DNA of 58,635 nucleotides, from contig JAUVDV010000029.1 in the NCBI GenBank assembly GCA_030595125.1, positions 1 through 58,635 of the forward strand. The letters run 5' to 3'. This document shows positions 43,569 through 53,065 of this stretch, one piece after another. This stretch comes from Deltaproteobacteria bacterium. Lineage in GTDB: Bacteria; Myxococcota_A; Polyangia; JAAYKL01. The first letter of the stretch is position 1. Each line of letters opens with the position of its first letter. The translations under genes were made by a program, and so were the position numbers. The notes beneath the pieces were generated by a model. That model saw nothing but the letters and a program-made list of their open reading frames with translations. It was not told the DNA's origin and ran no database searches.

Positions 43569-44582
43569 ATGAAGTACTTGCTTTTGATGGTCATGGCGAC
43601 CGTGATTGTGTGCGGCGGGTGTGGTGATGATGACGATGACGATTTCGATGGTGGCACCGACACGGACACCGATACAGATACAGACCCGGTCGAGTGCAAC
43701 ATGGGAGAGTACAGCGACCATTTCGAGATCAATACACAATCATATATTCAATGGCTCGCGGGATACACATCCATCTCAGGAATCCTTACAATCAAGTGCC
43801 CTTCGTGCACCGACTTGAGCGAATTGATTTGCCTTGCCTCGACTGGCTGGGATTTGCGGATCCAAGAAAACGACGCCCTCACAAACCTTGACGGTCTGAG
43901 TGGTCTCACCTCGGTGGGCGAAGCCTTGGAGATCGAATTTAACCCCTCCCTCACAAACCTGAACGGCCTGAGCGCCCTCAATTCAGTGGGTGGGTATTTG
44001 CGGATCTGCGGAAACCTCGCCCTCACAAACCTGGACGGCCTGAGCGCCGTCACCTCGGTGGAGGACTTGCACATTCTCAGCAACCCCTCCCTCACCAACC
44101 TTGACGGTCTAAGCGCCGTCACCTCGGTGGGCGGGGACTTGGGTATCTCCGGGAACGACACTCTTACCAACGTGGACGGGCTGAGCAATCTCACCTCGGT
44201 AGGTTGGGAGTTGGCAATCTCCTACAACGACGCCCTCACCAACGTGGACGGGCTGAGTTCCCTCACCTCGGTGGGTGGGAATTTGCTGATAGGTACGGGT
44301 CCAGGGGGCGGCAACGATGTCCTCACCAACGTGGACGGGCTGAGCAATCTCACCTCGGTGGGCGAAGCATTGGCGATCGATAACAATGACGCCCTCACAA
44401 ACCTGGACGGGCTGAGCGCACTCACCTTGGTGGGCGGGGATTTGAGTATCTCCGGGAACGACGCTCTGCCCGATTGCGAAGTGTGTGATCTTCTGGACCA
44501 GCTCGCTACCACACCCACTTCGATAAATGTCCACGACAACCTCTCCGACACATGCACGCCGGTTCCGGCGAACTGTCCGTAG
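43569..44582 (+). CDS. LRR (receptor-L-like) lipoprotein, paralogue of 14213-15199
   Basis: ATG at 43569 is preceded by GGCGGGGGA; an in-frame ATG 15 nt upstream lies before this SD. The signal peptide (VCGGC) and a short D/DT linker lead to eight LRR units of the type ALTNVDGLSNLTSVG. One unit carries a 7-residue Gly-rich insertion (GTGPGGG). Cap sequences LAGYTSISGILTIKCPSC and LPDCEVCDLLDQLATTPTSI are shared with the paralogue. It probably mediates extracellular binding. The linker here is much shorter than in the paralogue, so linker length is not fixed by the cargo domain. Confidence 0.85.
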   Translation: MKYLLLMVMATVIVCGGCGDDDDDDFDGGTDTDTDTDTDPVECNMGEYSDHFEINTQSYIQWLAGYTSISGILTIKCPSCTDLSELICLASTGWDLRIQENDALTNLDGLSGLTSVGEALEIEFNPSLTNLNGLSALNSVGGYLRICGNLALTNLDGLSAVTSVEDLHILSNPSLTNLDGLSAVTSVGGDLGISGNDTLTNVDGLSNLTSVGWELAISYNDALTNVDGLSSLTSVGGNLLIGTGPGGGNDVLTNVDGLSNLTSVGEALAIDNNDALTNLDGLSALTLVGGDLSISGNDALPDCEVCDLLDQLATTPTSINVHDNLSDTCTPVPANCP

Positions 44583-44600
44583 GTAGATCCAAAACCTTCT

Positions 44601-47231
44601 CTACAAGTTAATGGGAAGCATGCCCGCGCACTCGTTGAAGATCTCCGTGCACGAGGTCGCCTCCTGCACGCAGTCGATCCACTCTTCGAGTTCGGGGTCC
44701 TCCAGAGAGGACGCAAGGACCGCGCACCCCTGCGGGCACCCCTGATCTCCGCCATCGCAGACCATATTGGAAGAATCGAGATCGCCGTACCTGGTCTTCG
44801 CCCGTTTGCACTGCGCGCCCTCCTCGCAATCGTCGTCTCCTTCACATGCCTCGCGACAGGATGTCGCCGCGCAGCTGTTGTCCGCGGGGCATCCGAGCCC
44901 CTGCTGGAGGCAACGAACCGAGGAGCTGCCGCAGTCGATACCGTCGTCAACCTCTCCGTTGCAGTCGTCGTCCCGTCCGTTGCACACCTCCGAGCCAGAA
45001 CAGAGGGAGCAGGCGGCGCGGGTGGGGATGCAATGACCGCCCACGAACTCGAAATCGGTCGCGCAGTCGTCGGTGGCGGTCTGGCGGACGCATACCATGT
45101 CCCCGAGGGCCGGCAGTGCCTGGCAGACGTACCCGGCAGCGCAGTAGTCGTGTGTCCGACAGCTGTCGCACTCCACCCCCGTACCGCAGCTGGACGCGCA
45201 GTCGTCCGAGGGAGCGGGGCAACTATCGGGATCGACGCAGGTGCCGCTGGCGAGCTGAACCGCCTTGTAGGCGTTGACGGCTCCGTACCCGTAGTAGGGA
45301 GAGAAACCTGCGGCCCAGTCGCCCCAGACGGGGTCTACCTCGGTGGCGCTGTCGGTGAGTATCAACCTCACTTCGGCGGCCGTGAGGGCGGAATTGGCCG
45401 AGAGGATCAGACCCACCAATCCGGCGACGAAGGGGGTGGCAGAGGACGTGCCCCCAAATTCGTAGGTGTACTGGGGATCGGTGGCGGCGTCTGTACTGGT
45501 GGACGTAGTGGTGATCCCGTTAAGACCACCGCTGGACGGCGCGACCACGTCCAGCTTGGTGCCGTAGCTGCTGTAGTACGACTTGAGCCCGTCGTCGTCG
45601 ATGGCGCCCACCGCGACCACGTTGTCGTACGCCACGTAGGTGTCAGCGTCTGCGTCCTGGTTGCTGTTGCCCGAGGCGTAGAGGATCAGGGTCCCGAGAC
45701 CGCCACGACCGTCAGTCTCCGCGTAGGCGAAGGCTGCGGAGACAGTAGCGGACAACGAGGGGGCGCCGAACCCGGAGGACTCCACGCTGGGATCTTCGCC
45801 GCCGGGACCCCAGCTGTTGGAGATGACTGCCGCGCCCAGATCGACCAGATCTGTGAAGATATCGGCCAGCTCGGTGTCCGTGACCTGGAAGCTGCCCATG
45901 GTGGGCGGCCCGGCGGCGCCCATCAGCATCGCCGGCAGTAGCGTGCAGTCCGGGCATACTCCGGACACGCCGATGCCGTTGTTCCCCCTGGCCGCGGCGA
46001 CTCCCGCGCAGCTGGTGCCGTGCCCCGTGAGGTAGGTGGACCCCAGGTAGCTCTCCCAGTCATCGACGAAGTTGTACTCGGCCATCAGGTTGGGGGCGAG
46101 ATCGGGGTGGTTCAGGTTAACTCCATCATCGAGAATGGCCACGATAACGGCCGCGTTGCCCGTCGTCACGTCCCACGCCTCGTCGACCCGCGCATCCGCG
46201 CCGACGGAGGAGAGCTGGGGGCCTCCCGACTCCTCGGGGTCGGCCTGCCCCGTGTTCAGAAGATGCCACTGGTCGTCGAACATCGGATCGTTGGGGATCA
46301 GGCGCTTCTCGTACAACCTCAACATGTCGAGTTCGGCGGTGATACCATCGAGCTGGTTGAGTTGCGCCAGGACATCGAGGGCCGCCCAGCCGTCGCCTCC
46401 CACGGCGATGACCATGCGGTCCGTCCAGTCGAGGCTCCTCACGGAGTGGTAGCCAGAGGAGGTCAGGAGCCCCCTGGCTGTGGCCAGGGCGGTCGGATCC
46501 TCGGGAATGACGACGATGTCGCCGGTCGCCGCCGCTACCCTGCCGGCGCTGTCGACAAAAGTGGGAAGGTGGATCTCGCCGCGCATCAGATCGATTCCGA
46601 TGCGTTTACCGAGCGGTTTGTTGAAGTTGAGGAAGGTAAAGCCCGCCTGGTCCATCACCTCGGCGCCGTACCGCGCATGGTAGTCGACGGATTCCTCCTG
46701 CTGCCGAACCACGGTTACGCTTGGAGCCCACTCATAGCCCGGCGGCGGGGTCTTCATGGAGCGCAGCAACCCCAGGGCGCTGCTCCCGAAGATGCATGAG
46801 CACATCTCTACGCAGGGCTGGTCGGTGTCGGGATGGTGCAGCCATCCGCCGCAGCCCGCAACGTCAACACAGTCCTCCTGGGAAACGCAGCAGCGGAAGT
46901 TGCCGGAGACGTCGTCCCACATGTATCCGTTGTACGCGATGTCACAGAGGGTGTTGCACTCGTCGTTTTCCATCGGGAAGGCGGGATGATCAGCGCCCTC
47001 GCATTCATCGAGCCTGGCGCAGGCTTCCCCGCAGTTGAGAATGCAGTCATCGGGGAAGTCGGCCGGATCGCCGCGTCCGGGATCAGCATCCGGACCTGCA
47101 TCGACATCCGTGCCGCCGTCAGGGCCGCTATCTGCGGGACTTGACTTTTTCTTGTCGTCGCAACCCATGAAAACAAGGGACAACAACAAAAACGCCAGGA
47201 CCGATATTGAAAAAACATTACGTGGGCTCAT
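44601..47231 (-). CDS. S8 subtilisin-like peptidase lipoprotein
   Basis: ATG at 47231 is favoured because GGAG is 7 nt upstream; the ATG at 47237 has only 1 nt of spacing. A lipobox (FMGC) is followed by a DxGPDxGTDVDAG linker and a Cys-rich region (residues 60-150). The catalytic domain has Asp in AILDDGVNLNHPDL (about 369), His in TGHGTSCAGVAAA (about 404), Asn in YASGNSN and Ser in GGTSSATPFVAGLVG (about 596). A Cys-rich C-terminal part holds a MopE-like motif (CNGRDDDCNGEVDDG). It is probably an outer-membrane-anchored protease that degrades external protein. The residues before the domain may act as a propeptide. Confidence 0.92.
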   Translation of the reverse strand: MSPRNVFSISVLAFLLLSLVFMGCDDKKKSSPADSGPDGGTDVDAGPDADPGRGDPADFPDDCILNCGEACARLDECEGADHPAFPMENDECNTLCDIAYNGYMWDDVSGNFRCCVSQEDCVDVAGCGGWLHHPDTDQPCVEMCSCIFGSSALGLLRSMKTPPPGYEWAPSVTVVRQQEESVDYHARYGAEVMDQAGFTFLNFNKPLGKRIGIDLMRGEIHLPTFVDSAGRVAAATGDIVVIPEDPTALATARGLLTSSGYHSVRSLDWTDRMVIAVGGDGWAALDVLAQLNQLDGITAELDMLRLYEKRLIPNDPMFDDQWHLLNTGQADPEESGGPQLSSVGADARVDEAWDVTTGNAAVIVAILDDGVNLNHPDLAPNLMAEYNFVDDWESYLGSTYLTGHGTSCAGVAAARGNNGIGVSGVCPDCTLLPAMLMGAAGPPTMGSFQVTDTELADIFTDLVDLGAAVISNSWGPGGEDPSVESSGFGAPSLSATVSAAFAYAETDGRGGLGTLILYASGNSNQDADADTYVAYDNVVAVGAIDDDGLKSYYSSYGTKLDVVAPSSGGLNGITTTSTSTDAATDPQYTYEFGGTSSATPFVAGLVGLILSANSALTAAEVRLILTDSATEVDPVWGDWAAGFSPYYGYGAVNAYKAVQLASGTCVDPDSCPAPSDDCASSCGTGVECDSCRTHDYCAAGYVCQALPALGDMVCVRQTATDDCATDFEFVGGHCIPTRAACSLCSGSEVCNGRDDDCNGEVDDGIDCGSSSVRCLQQGLGCPADNSCAATSCREACEGDDDCEEGAQCKRAKTRYGDLDSSNMVCDGGDQGCPQGCAVLASSLEDPELEEWIDCVQEATSCTEIFNECAGMLPINL

Positions 47232-47355
47232 CTGCATTCTCCAGTCGTATGAGTGTCTGACATTGTTTTAGCCATTCTTAGTCGAATACTTGCATTGCTA
47301 TAGATAGACAAGTGTCATGAAACCGGATTGAGGCTCAGATTTCTTGCCTGTGTGG

Positions 47356-47784
47356 CTACTTGCCGTCACGAAGACCACACGCATCGGTGTCGCCCTTCTC
47401 GCAGGCGATGTTAAAGTATTTGCGGGCCAACGCGCGATCTTTCGGGATCATTTCACCCGCCAGGTAGAGCTTGGCCAGGTTCGAGCACCCGGCGCCGCTG
47501 CCAAGGTCACACGCTTTCTTGAAGAGAGCCGCGGCCACGTTGCCCTTGCCGCTCATCGCCGCGAAGACGCCCATATTTTTACAGGCTTCCTTGCCCTCGC
47601 ACTTCGGGACCATGTCGGCCGAGTCGTCCCCGGGCACATCAGTCATCTTTCCCTCTGCTTCGATGGTCGTCTCGCCGCCATCGGCATTCTCCACGAGGGC
47701 GGGTTCTTCTGAAACAGCAACTACGCCGCCACAACCCAAGGCGACGATGGAGAGAGTGAAGATTGCTGGCGCGAGAAGTCTCAT
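47356..47784 (-). CDS. Sel1-like repeat lipoprotein
   Basis: ATG at 47784 with AGGA upstream starts a signal peptide (lipobox ALGC). The mature part has a Glu/Ala-rich linker and then Sel1-type helical repeats (AALFKKACDLGSGAGCSNLA, then ARKYFNIACEKGDTDACGL) with conserved Cys in each unit. Such proteins are scaffolds in the periplasm or are exported. No partner is apparent. It is divergent from the 47879 lipoprotein gene. Confidence 0.8.
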   Translation of the reverse strand: MRLLAPAIFTLSIVALGCGGVVAVSEEPALVENADGGETTIEAEGKMTDVPGDDSADMVPKCEGKEACKNMGVFAAMSGKGNVAAALFKKACDLGSGAGCSNLAKLYLAGEMIPKDRALARKYFNIACEKGDTDACGLRDGK

Positions 47785-47811
47785 GGGAGTCCTTTCATTA
47801 CATTGCGAATC

Positions 47812-47841
47812 TTGCGACAAGTCCTGCATGTCTGTTATATA
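47812..47841 (+). promoter_or_regulatory. Probable promoter of the 47879 gene
   Basis: TTGCGA (47812-47817) and TATATA (47836-47841) are 18 bp apart in the 94-bp divergent gap. The predicted leader contains AAAAGGAG before the ATG. Confidence 0.45.
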
Positions 47842-47878
47842 CTTATCGAATACAGATACAGAAAAGGAGATGATGACA

Positions 47879-48271
47879 ATGAAATACATTAGCAAGACAT
47901 CCATTATTCTCATGGCCCTTTGCCTTATCGCCGGGTTCGCTATCGCGATCTCCTGTTCCGATAGCACGGTCGCGCCGGAATGCGACGGAGACGGTCCTGA
48001 TAACGGCTGCCCTCCAGGTCAATATTGCGACATACACAACACTTGCCAGTCTGACTGCACCACCGACCATGATTGCGAGCAGATACACGGCGCCTACTGG
48101 GAATGCAACGAGTACGGCCAGTGCGTGCAGGGCGGTCCGTCGGACTCCGACTCGGATTCGGACACAGATTCCGACACGGATTCGGACACCGACACTGATA
48201 CTGATTCGGACACTGACACTGACACTGACACCGACGCCGACGCCGGCCCCGATGCCGGCGACGCGGGCTAG
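47879..48271 (+). CDS. Lipoprotein with Cys-rich head and C-terminal Asp-Ser/Thr tail
   Basis: ATG at 47879 has GGAG 9 nt upstream. The signal peptide ends in AISC. Here the order is reversed: a small Cys-rich domain (PPGQYCDIHNTCQSDCTT) comes first and the D[ST] repeat with DADAGPDAGDAG forms the C-terminus, with no domain behind it. This shows the tract is not always a spacer to a distal domain. Family unknown. Confidence 0.75.
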   Translation: MKYISKTSIILMALCLIAGFAIAISCSDSTVAPECDGDGPDNGCPPGQYCDIHNTCQSDCTTDHDCEQIHGAYWECNEYGQCVQGGPSDSDSDSDTDSDTDSDTDTDTDSDTDTDTDTDADAGPDAGDAG

Positions 48272-48371
48272 AGACCATACGATCCCGCCTCATTCGGTAC
48301 TCGACGGCCCGATGGTCAGGCAGGGCCCACGATCAATACATTCTTGAACCCTCGGCTCAAAGGAGAGCGAC

Positions 48372-49610
48372 ATGAATAACCTGAAAACAGTCGACCCGGA
48401 AATTGCAGATCTGGTCCATCAGGAGATCGAGCGACAACGCGACAAGATCCGGCTCATCCCGTCAGAGAACTACGTCTCCTCTGCGGTGCTGGAGGTTTCG
48501 GGCTCTGTCCTGACCAACAAGTACTCGGAGGGTTACTCGAAGAAACGCTATTACGAGGGACAGCAAATTATCGATCAGATCGAGCTGAAGGCCATCAGAC
48601 GCGCCAAGGCGTTGTTCGGATCAGAGAGCGCGAATGTGCAGCCCTACTCCGGATCGCCGGCCAATCTGGCCGTCTACTACGCCTTCGCCCGTCCCGGCGA
48701 CCCCATAATGGGACTCGCCCTCGACCACGGCGGCCACCTGACGCACGGATGGGGAGTGAGCATCACCGGTGATTTCTTCACCCCCGTGCGATACGAACTC
48801 CACCCGGAGACTCACCTCATCGACTACGACATGGTGCGCGATCTTGCGCTCAAGCATCGCCCCAAGGTGATCATGGCTGGGGCCACGGCCTATCCGCGTA
48901 TCATCGATTTCGAGATATTCGCGCAGGTAGCGAAAGAGGTGGAGGCCATCTTCTGCGTGGACATGGCTCACATCGCGGGTCTGGTTGCAGGCGGCGCTCA
49001 CCCCTCCCCTGTTCCTCACGCGGATGTGGTGACCACCACTACCCACAAATCACTGAGGGGTCCTCGCGGGGGGATGATCCTCATGAAGAAGAAGCACCGC
49101 AAGGCCATCAACAAGGCCGTCTTCCCGGGCTTGCAGGGTGGTCCCCACAATCACACCACCGCCGGTATCGCCGTCGCCCTCAAGGAGGCGTCAACCGATG
49201 AGTTCAAGGCCTACGCTCACAAGATTGTCGAGAACGCGAAGCACCTGGCGCAATGTCTCAACGAGAAGGGGTTCGATCTGGTCTCGGGCGGTACGGACAA
49301 CCACCTCATCCTGGTAGACGTGACCAAACGCGGAACCACCGGCAAACCCTTCGCCAAGGCCCTCGACAAGGCGGGCATCGTCTGCAACTACAACACTGTT
49401 CCCTTCGATCCGCGCCCCCCGTTTGATCCCAGCGGAATTAGGCTCGGAACCCCGTCCCTGACATCGAGGGGCATGGGCAAACCCGAGATGGAGAAGCTGG
49501 CCGACTGGATGGCTATTGTCTCGGATAACCTCGAAAACGAGGACGCCCTCGCCGGCATCGCTGGCGAAGTCAAAGAACTCTGCAACGGCTTCCCCGCCCC
49601 CGGGATTTAG
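48372..49610 (+). CDS. glyA: Serine hydroxymethyltransferase
   Basis: GlyA interconverts serine and glycine with tetrahydrofolate and supplies one-carbon units. The 412-residue sequence contains LIPSENYVSSAVLE, KYSEGYSKKRYYEG, the PLP-binding Lys in TTTTHKSLRGPRGG and FPGLQGGPHNHTTAG. All catalytic motifs are conserved. AAAGGAGAGCGAC precedes the ATG. The gene stands alone among lipoprotein genes, away from the rpiB-nrdR-ribD group with which it is often linked. Confidence 0.97.
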   Translation: MNNLKTVDPEIADLVHQEIERQRDKIRLIPSENYVSSAVLEVSGSVLTNKYSEGYSKKRYYEGQQIIDQIELKAIRRAKALFGSESANVQPYSGSPANLAVYYAFARPGDPIMGLALDHGGHLTHGWGVSITGDFFTPVRYELHPETHLIDYDMVRDLALKHRPKVIMAGATAYPRIIDFEIFAQVAKEVEAIFCVDMAHIAGLVAGGAHPSPVPHADVVTTTTHKSLRGPRGGMILMKKKHRKAINKAVFPGLQGGPHNHTTAGIAVALKEASTDEFKAYAHKIVENAKHLAQCLNEKGFDLVSGGTDNHLILVDVTKRGTTGKPFAKALDKAGIVCNYNTVPFDPRPPFDPSGIRLGTPSLTSRGMGKPEMEKLADWMAIVSDNLENEDALAGIAGEVKELCNGFPAPGI

Positions 49611-49691
49611 GGTCACAATTTGTGACTCAAAAAAGAAGCCTCTCTGGAGCAAGTGATCCTTGTTTTGGGGAAGAGACGAGAACTTGCGGAA

Positions 49692-50111
49692 TCAATCCTC
49701 TTTCCAATCAGACTCAATATCTGTCTCAACATCCTTACAATCCAGCTCTTCGTCGTCCAGATCACAATCATATTCAAAGTCGTCAGGCTTGACGCTGCAG
49801 CCGTCATCTCCGTCTTGTTCGCCGCAATCGTCGTCGTAATCAAATTCAATCTCATAATCGTTGTGCTTTGGGGTTACCCAAACGTCGTACTTGTACCAGT
49901 AGCATGTTGTTCCAACCGGGAAATGAAAAGTAGCTCTGCCTTTTAAAAACTCGTCTATTTCCATTCTGTTGTCGTTACAATTCCCGTTTGCGTTGTTGTT
50001 TCTCCATTTGCCGACAATCGGATCCAGCTTCGGCTCATCCTGAAGCAGAACGCACCCACCCACCAGAGCTGCAATCACACCCGAGATGACCAGTGAATAA
50101 ATGGCTCTCAT
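49692..50111 (-). CDS. Small acidic lipoprotein
   Basis: The 139-residue product has a signal peptide with lipobox VGGC. The mature part begins with IVGKWRNNNANGNCNDN and later has WVTPKHNDYEIEFDYDDD, which suggests a small lipocalin-like or META-like beta fold with four or more Cys, ending in a strongly acidic tail. The start codon overlaps the stop of the trypsin-like protease gene by one base, so they are co-translated. No family is certain. Confidence 0.65.
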   Translation of the reverse strand: MRAIYSLVISGVIAALVGGCVLLQDEPKLDPIVGKWRNNNANGNCNDNRMEIDEFLKGRATFHFPVGTTCYWYKYDVWVTPKHNDYEIEFDYDDDCGEQDGDDGCSVKPDDFEYDCDLDDEELDCKDVETDIESDWKED

Positions 50112-51829
50112 TAGAACCTCCCTCTGACAAATCCGCCGTTGCCGCTGAATCCGAAGGAGACCTTTACATAGCCTGGTTCACCAGCTCCTTTGGCAGGAGT
50201 TACTCCGCCCTGAGCGGCAGGCTTGAAACGCTTGGGCGTGAACATGAAGACACCCAACCCAACCAGGCCGATACCGCCTGCCACCCATCCTCCAAGGTTG
50301 ATCCATTTCAACATGTTGAAATCGCGCTCCCAGCCCTCAAAGCTCAGTTTCTCATCGAGATATTTTTCTTTCTGGGTTTTATAGGCCGACCACGAATAAA
50401 TGGTTGCACCGGCGCCACCAGCTATAAACACCAATGATCCGACGAAAAGTGGGGTTCTGATATCGCCGTAAAAAAATCGAAGTTCGCCTTTCCTCCGCTT
50501 CTCCTCCGCCTCTGCGGCTGTCTTGGCCTCGACTCTCGCACGCTCGAACGCCTTTGGATCGTATGGCCGATCGGCCAGGTCCAGGATGGGGTATTTCTGG
50601 CCCGTATCCTGGGTTATCAGGCTGTTGTCAGGGGTAACGGTTGTCACCGCACCTGGGCTTATGGCCAATCGACCGGTCGCCTGTGTAACAGGAACTCCGA
50701 ACCCGAGCCCCTCGAACCCCGAAAGCGCAATCTTCCAGCTGACTATGGCGATGGCTTCCCCTGACTTGTTCAGGAGCGGGCCGCCACTGTTTCCGGCGTT
50801 GAGGCTCGCGTCGGTCTGAACGAATTTCTGGCCATCCAGATCCCGAAATCCGCTCACGATCCCCTTTGATGTGGAGAAGGCGAGGTCTTCTCCCGCCGGG
50901 GCTCCAATTGCAAACAGCTCGGTGCCGGGCTGCGGCATCTCGCTTACAAAAGGCAGGCAGTTGTTGTATTGCGCATTGACTTTCAACAAGGCGATGTCGT
51001 GTACCCGGTCTATCCGCAGAACAGTGACGCCAAGAGAACGTCCGTCATGGGTCTTCGCTTCGATCGCCCCCTGGCCCTCGACAACGTGGGCGGCGGTGAG
51101 AGCGAGACCGTCCGGAGAGATGAAGAAGCCGCTTCCCACGCCGGCGTTCGTCTTGATCAATATGACCGCCGATAGCACGTCGTTCATTTTTGCCGGTATC
51201 TCGACGGGGCCGCGTTTACAGGTGGCAAACGTCTCCATCGAGTATTGGGGCTTGTCTGCCGTTTCCTCGCGCCTGAGGAGAACCTGATTGAATAATGGTC
51301 TGGAGGTAAGCGACGCCAACGCGCCGACGACAAGCCTGAACACCAGTTCTTTGGGTTTGCGACGAAGTTCGACCGTCTGAACATCTTCGTGTTTCCGGGT
51401 GACCACCTTGTAGATCACTTCGTCGCGCTTCCTGTCGAACAGCTCCCACGAAATTGCCATATCGCAGGAGGTTGTCCTGCCCCTGTAACCCGTCCTTTCG
51501 CAGTTAATTTCAGTGATCACTCCTCCCAGAAGCAAGGAGGCTTCGGCAGACTTGTCCTGGTCGAAAAGAAGATTCTCCACACCGACGATGTTGTATCCTC
51601 TATTTCTGAGCTCATCGAGGATGGCCAACCTGACGGTGCCGTCGTCGACCGTAATGTCATACTGCCCGTCGGGTTTCAGTATGAGCTTTGAAAATGTCAT
51701 CGGTTCGTACTTGGATGATGCTCCGTCTGTTTTATTCCACAGATCCTGTGCTATGGCGGATTGCGATGTGGCGAGCAGTGCGACCGCAAACAGCAGGGAA
51801 GACGAGATCTTGATGATGTGTTGATTCAT
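50111..51829 (-). CDS. Trypsin-like (S1C/HtrA-type) serine protease with membrane helices
   Basis: A signal peptide is followed by about 190 residues of unassigned N-terminal domain and then a chymotrypsin-fold protease. The triad is visible: His in LTAAHVVEGQ, Asp in DRVHDIALLKV and Ser in DASLNAGNSGGPLL. No PDZ domain is seen; instead two hydrophobic helices lie near the C-terminus (PLFVGSLVFIAGGAGATI and NLGGWVAGGIGLVGLGVFMF). It probably acts as an envelope quality-control or regulatory protease. It is 11 bp downstream of the VWA lipoprotein gene, so the three genes from 52968 to 49692 form an operon. Confidence 0.85.
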   Translation of the reverse strand: MNQHIIKISSSLLFAVALLATSQSAIAQDLWNKTDGASSKYEPMTFSKLILKPDGQYDITVDDGTVRLAILDELRNRGYNIVGVENLLFDQDKSAEASLLLGGVITEINCERTGYRGRTTSCDMAISWELFDRKRDEVIYKVVTRKHEDVQTVELRRKPKELVFRLVVGALASLTSRPLFNQVLLRREETADKPQYSMETFATCKRGPVEIPAKMNDVLSAVILIKTNAGVGSGFFISPDGLALTAAHVVEGQGAIEAKTHDGRSLGVTVLRIDRVHDIALLKVNAQYNNCLPFVSEMPQPGTELFAIGAPAGEDLAFSTSKGIVSGFRDLDGQKFVQTDASLNAGNSGGPLLNKSGEAIAIVSWKIALSGFEGLGFGVPVTQATGRLAISPGAVTTVTPDNSLITQDTGQKYPILDLADRPYDPKAFERARVEAKTAAEAEEKRRKGELRFFYGDIRTPLFVGSLVFIAGGAGATIYSWSAYKTQKEKYLDEKLSFEGWERDFNMLKWINLGGWVAGGIGLVGLGVFMFTPKRFKPAAQGGVTPAKGAGEPGYVKVSFGFSGNGGFVRGRF

Positions 51830-51840
51830 ATTCTCTCACC

Positions 51841-52968
51841 TCAATTATCGTCGAATTGTCTCTGGATCATCTGGGCGATGTCCTGCATGGCCGGATTCCA
51901 GTCGGAGTTGCAGATAGAATAGATGTAACCGTTTGGCCCAAACTTGTTGGCTGCCAGATCCACGAAACGCCTGCCGGGCTGAGCCTGTGTTTCCACGCCC
52001 CTGGTGCAAGCATTTTCGAAATAGTAGGTATCGGCGCCCGAGGAACTCTCCTTGATTACCTCGGTCAACTCCATTTCGGACTGATCCAGACAGTCGGAGA
52101 TGTCGTCGCCGGTGCCTTCGCAATGATCATTCTGCGGGACGCCGACGATGGCGGCGAAGAGAACCGCGTTATACGCATAGCCCGTTGTCTGCCAGAAGGC
52201 GTCGGCGTAGTGAAGCGTGGAGTAGAGGTATTCCTGATGATTACCGCACGCTACGTTCATCCTGTTTATGCCGTCGCTGGGGTTCTGGATATCGTCGGTC
52301 GCGAATAACGAAGGGCCGTCTTCCATTGAGCAGTCCATCTCATCGGTGACTACCAAAATGACAAGTAAGTCGTTGGAGTGAACGAACCAGCTATTATCCG
52401 ACCTGGCCAACCCAGCGGCGGCCGACTGGAGTTGCTGTTCCCAGCCGCACCCCGAGGTGCCTTGATCAATAAGGCCTGCCGCCTCCGATGAAATGTTGGA
52501 GTTGGGCGCAAGGGGTGTGGTTTCGGTGGAACCCTGAAATGTGCCGTTGTCACCCGACGCGGAGCACGGGTTTGTTCCCGGCCATCCGTCGCCTTCCTGA
52601 TACGGTTGCCCGCCCCACGAAAGGCCCATATCACTCGTCACCACCGCAAAGCGCATGTCGTCTATACCGATGCCGACGCTCCCCGTTATCGAGTTCACGA
52701 GGGACGGAATCGCGCCCTCGAGAATTTCCTGTTCTTCGCTCATGGAGATAGTATTGTCCACCACCACGAGCATCGCCACGCCGGTAAGAGGTATGTTATG
52801 CATGGTGTCGGTGTCGATGTCGGTGTCGATGTCGGTATCGCCGTCGGTATCGCCGTCGGAATCGGAGTCGGCGTCGGAGTCGGAGCCTTCCAGGTCAGCT
52901 TCGCTGACACATTGTACGAGACTGAAACCAAACAGAAACAATAGGCTAAAAAATGTAACTTTTTTCAT
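51841..52968 (-). CDS. VWA-like lipoprotein with Asp-rich linker
   Basis: A signal peptide (lipobox LVQC) and a DSD/DGDT/DIDT linker (about residues 28-55) precede a von Willebrand A-like domain. VAMLVVVDNTISMSEEQ carries a MIDAS-like DxTxS motif in place of the usual DxSxS, and LLVILVVTDEMDCS fits the later MIDAS Asp strand. VWA domains bind proteins through a metal ion. Several Cys in the second half suggest extra disulfides. It is the first gene of an operon with the trypsin-like protease, and it may present substrates or sense surface contact; that is speculative. GGGGAAATATACG precedes the ATG. Confidence 0.8.
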   Translation of the reverse strand: MKKVTFFSLLFLFGFSLVQCVSEADLEGSDSDADSDSDGDTDGDTDIDTDIDTDTMHNIPLTGVAMLVVVDNTISMSEEQEILEGAIPSLVNSITGSVGIGIDDMRFAVVTSDMGLSWGGQPYQEGDGWPGTNPCSASGDNGTFQGSTETTPLAPNSNISSEAAGLIDQGTSGCGWEQQLQSAAAGLARSDNSWFVHSNDLLVILVVTDEMDCSMEDGPSLFATDDIQNPSDGINRMNVACGNHQEYLYSTLHYADAFWQTTGYAYNAVLFAAIVGVPQNDHCEGTGDDISDCLDQSEMELTEVIKESSSGADTYYFENACTRGVETQAQPGRRFVDLAANKFGPNGYIYSICNSDWNPAMQDIAQMIQRQFDDN

Positions 52969-53065
52969 CGTATATTTCCCCTAATTGAGAACATTGTATC
53001 GGAAAATGAGGTAAGAAACAGTCGATTTTTCGCTTCAGCGAGCCAGGAGCCTATCCCAGTAGGCA

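Noticed and set aside
49612-49626. GTCACA-ATT-TGTGAC hairpin after glyA as intrinsic terminator
   Set aside because: The loop is very small and the following run is A, not T, on the glyA strand; on the other strand the T-run precedes the stem.
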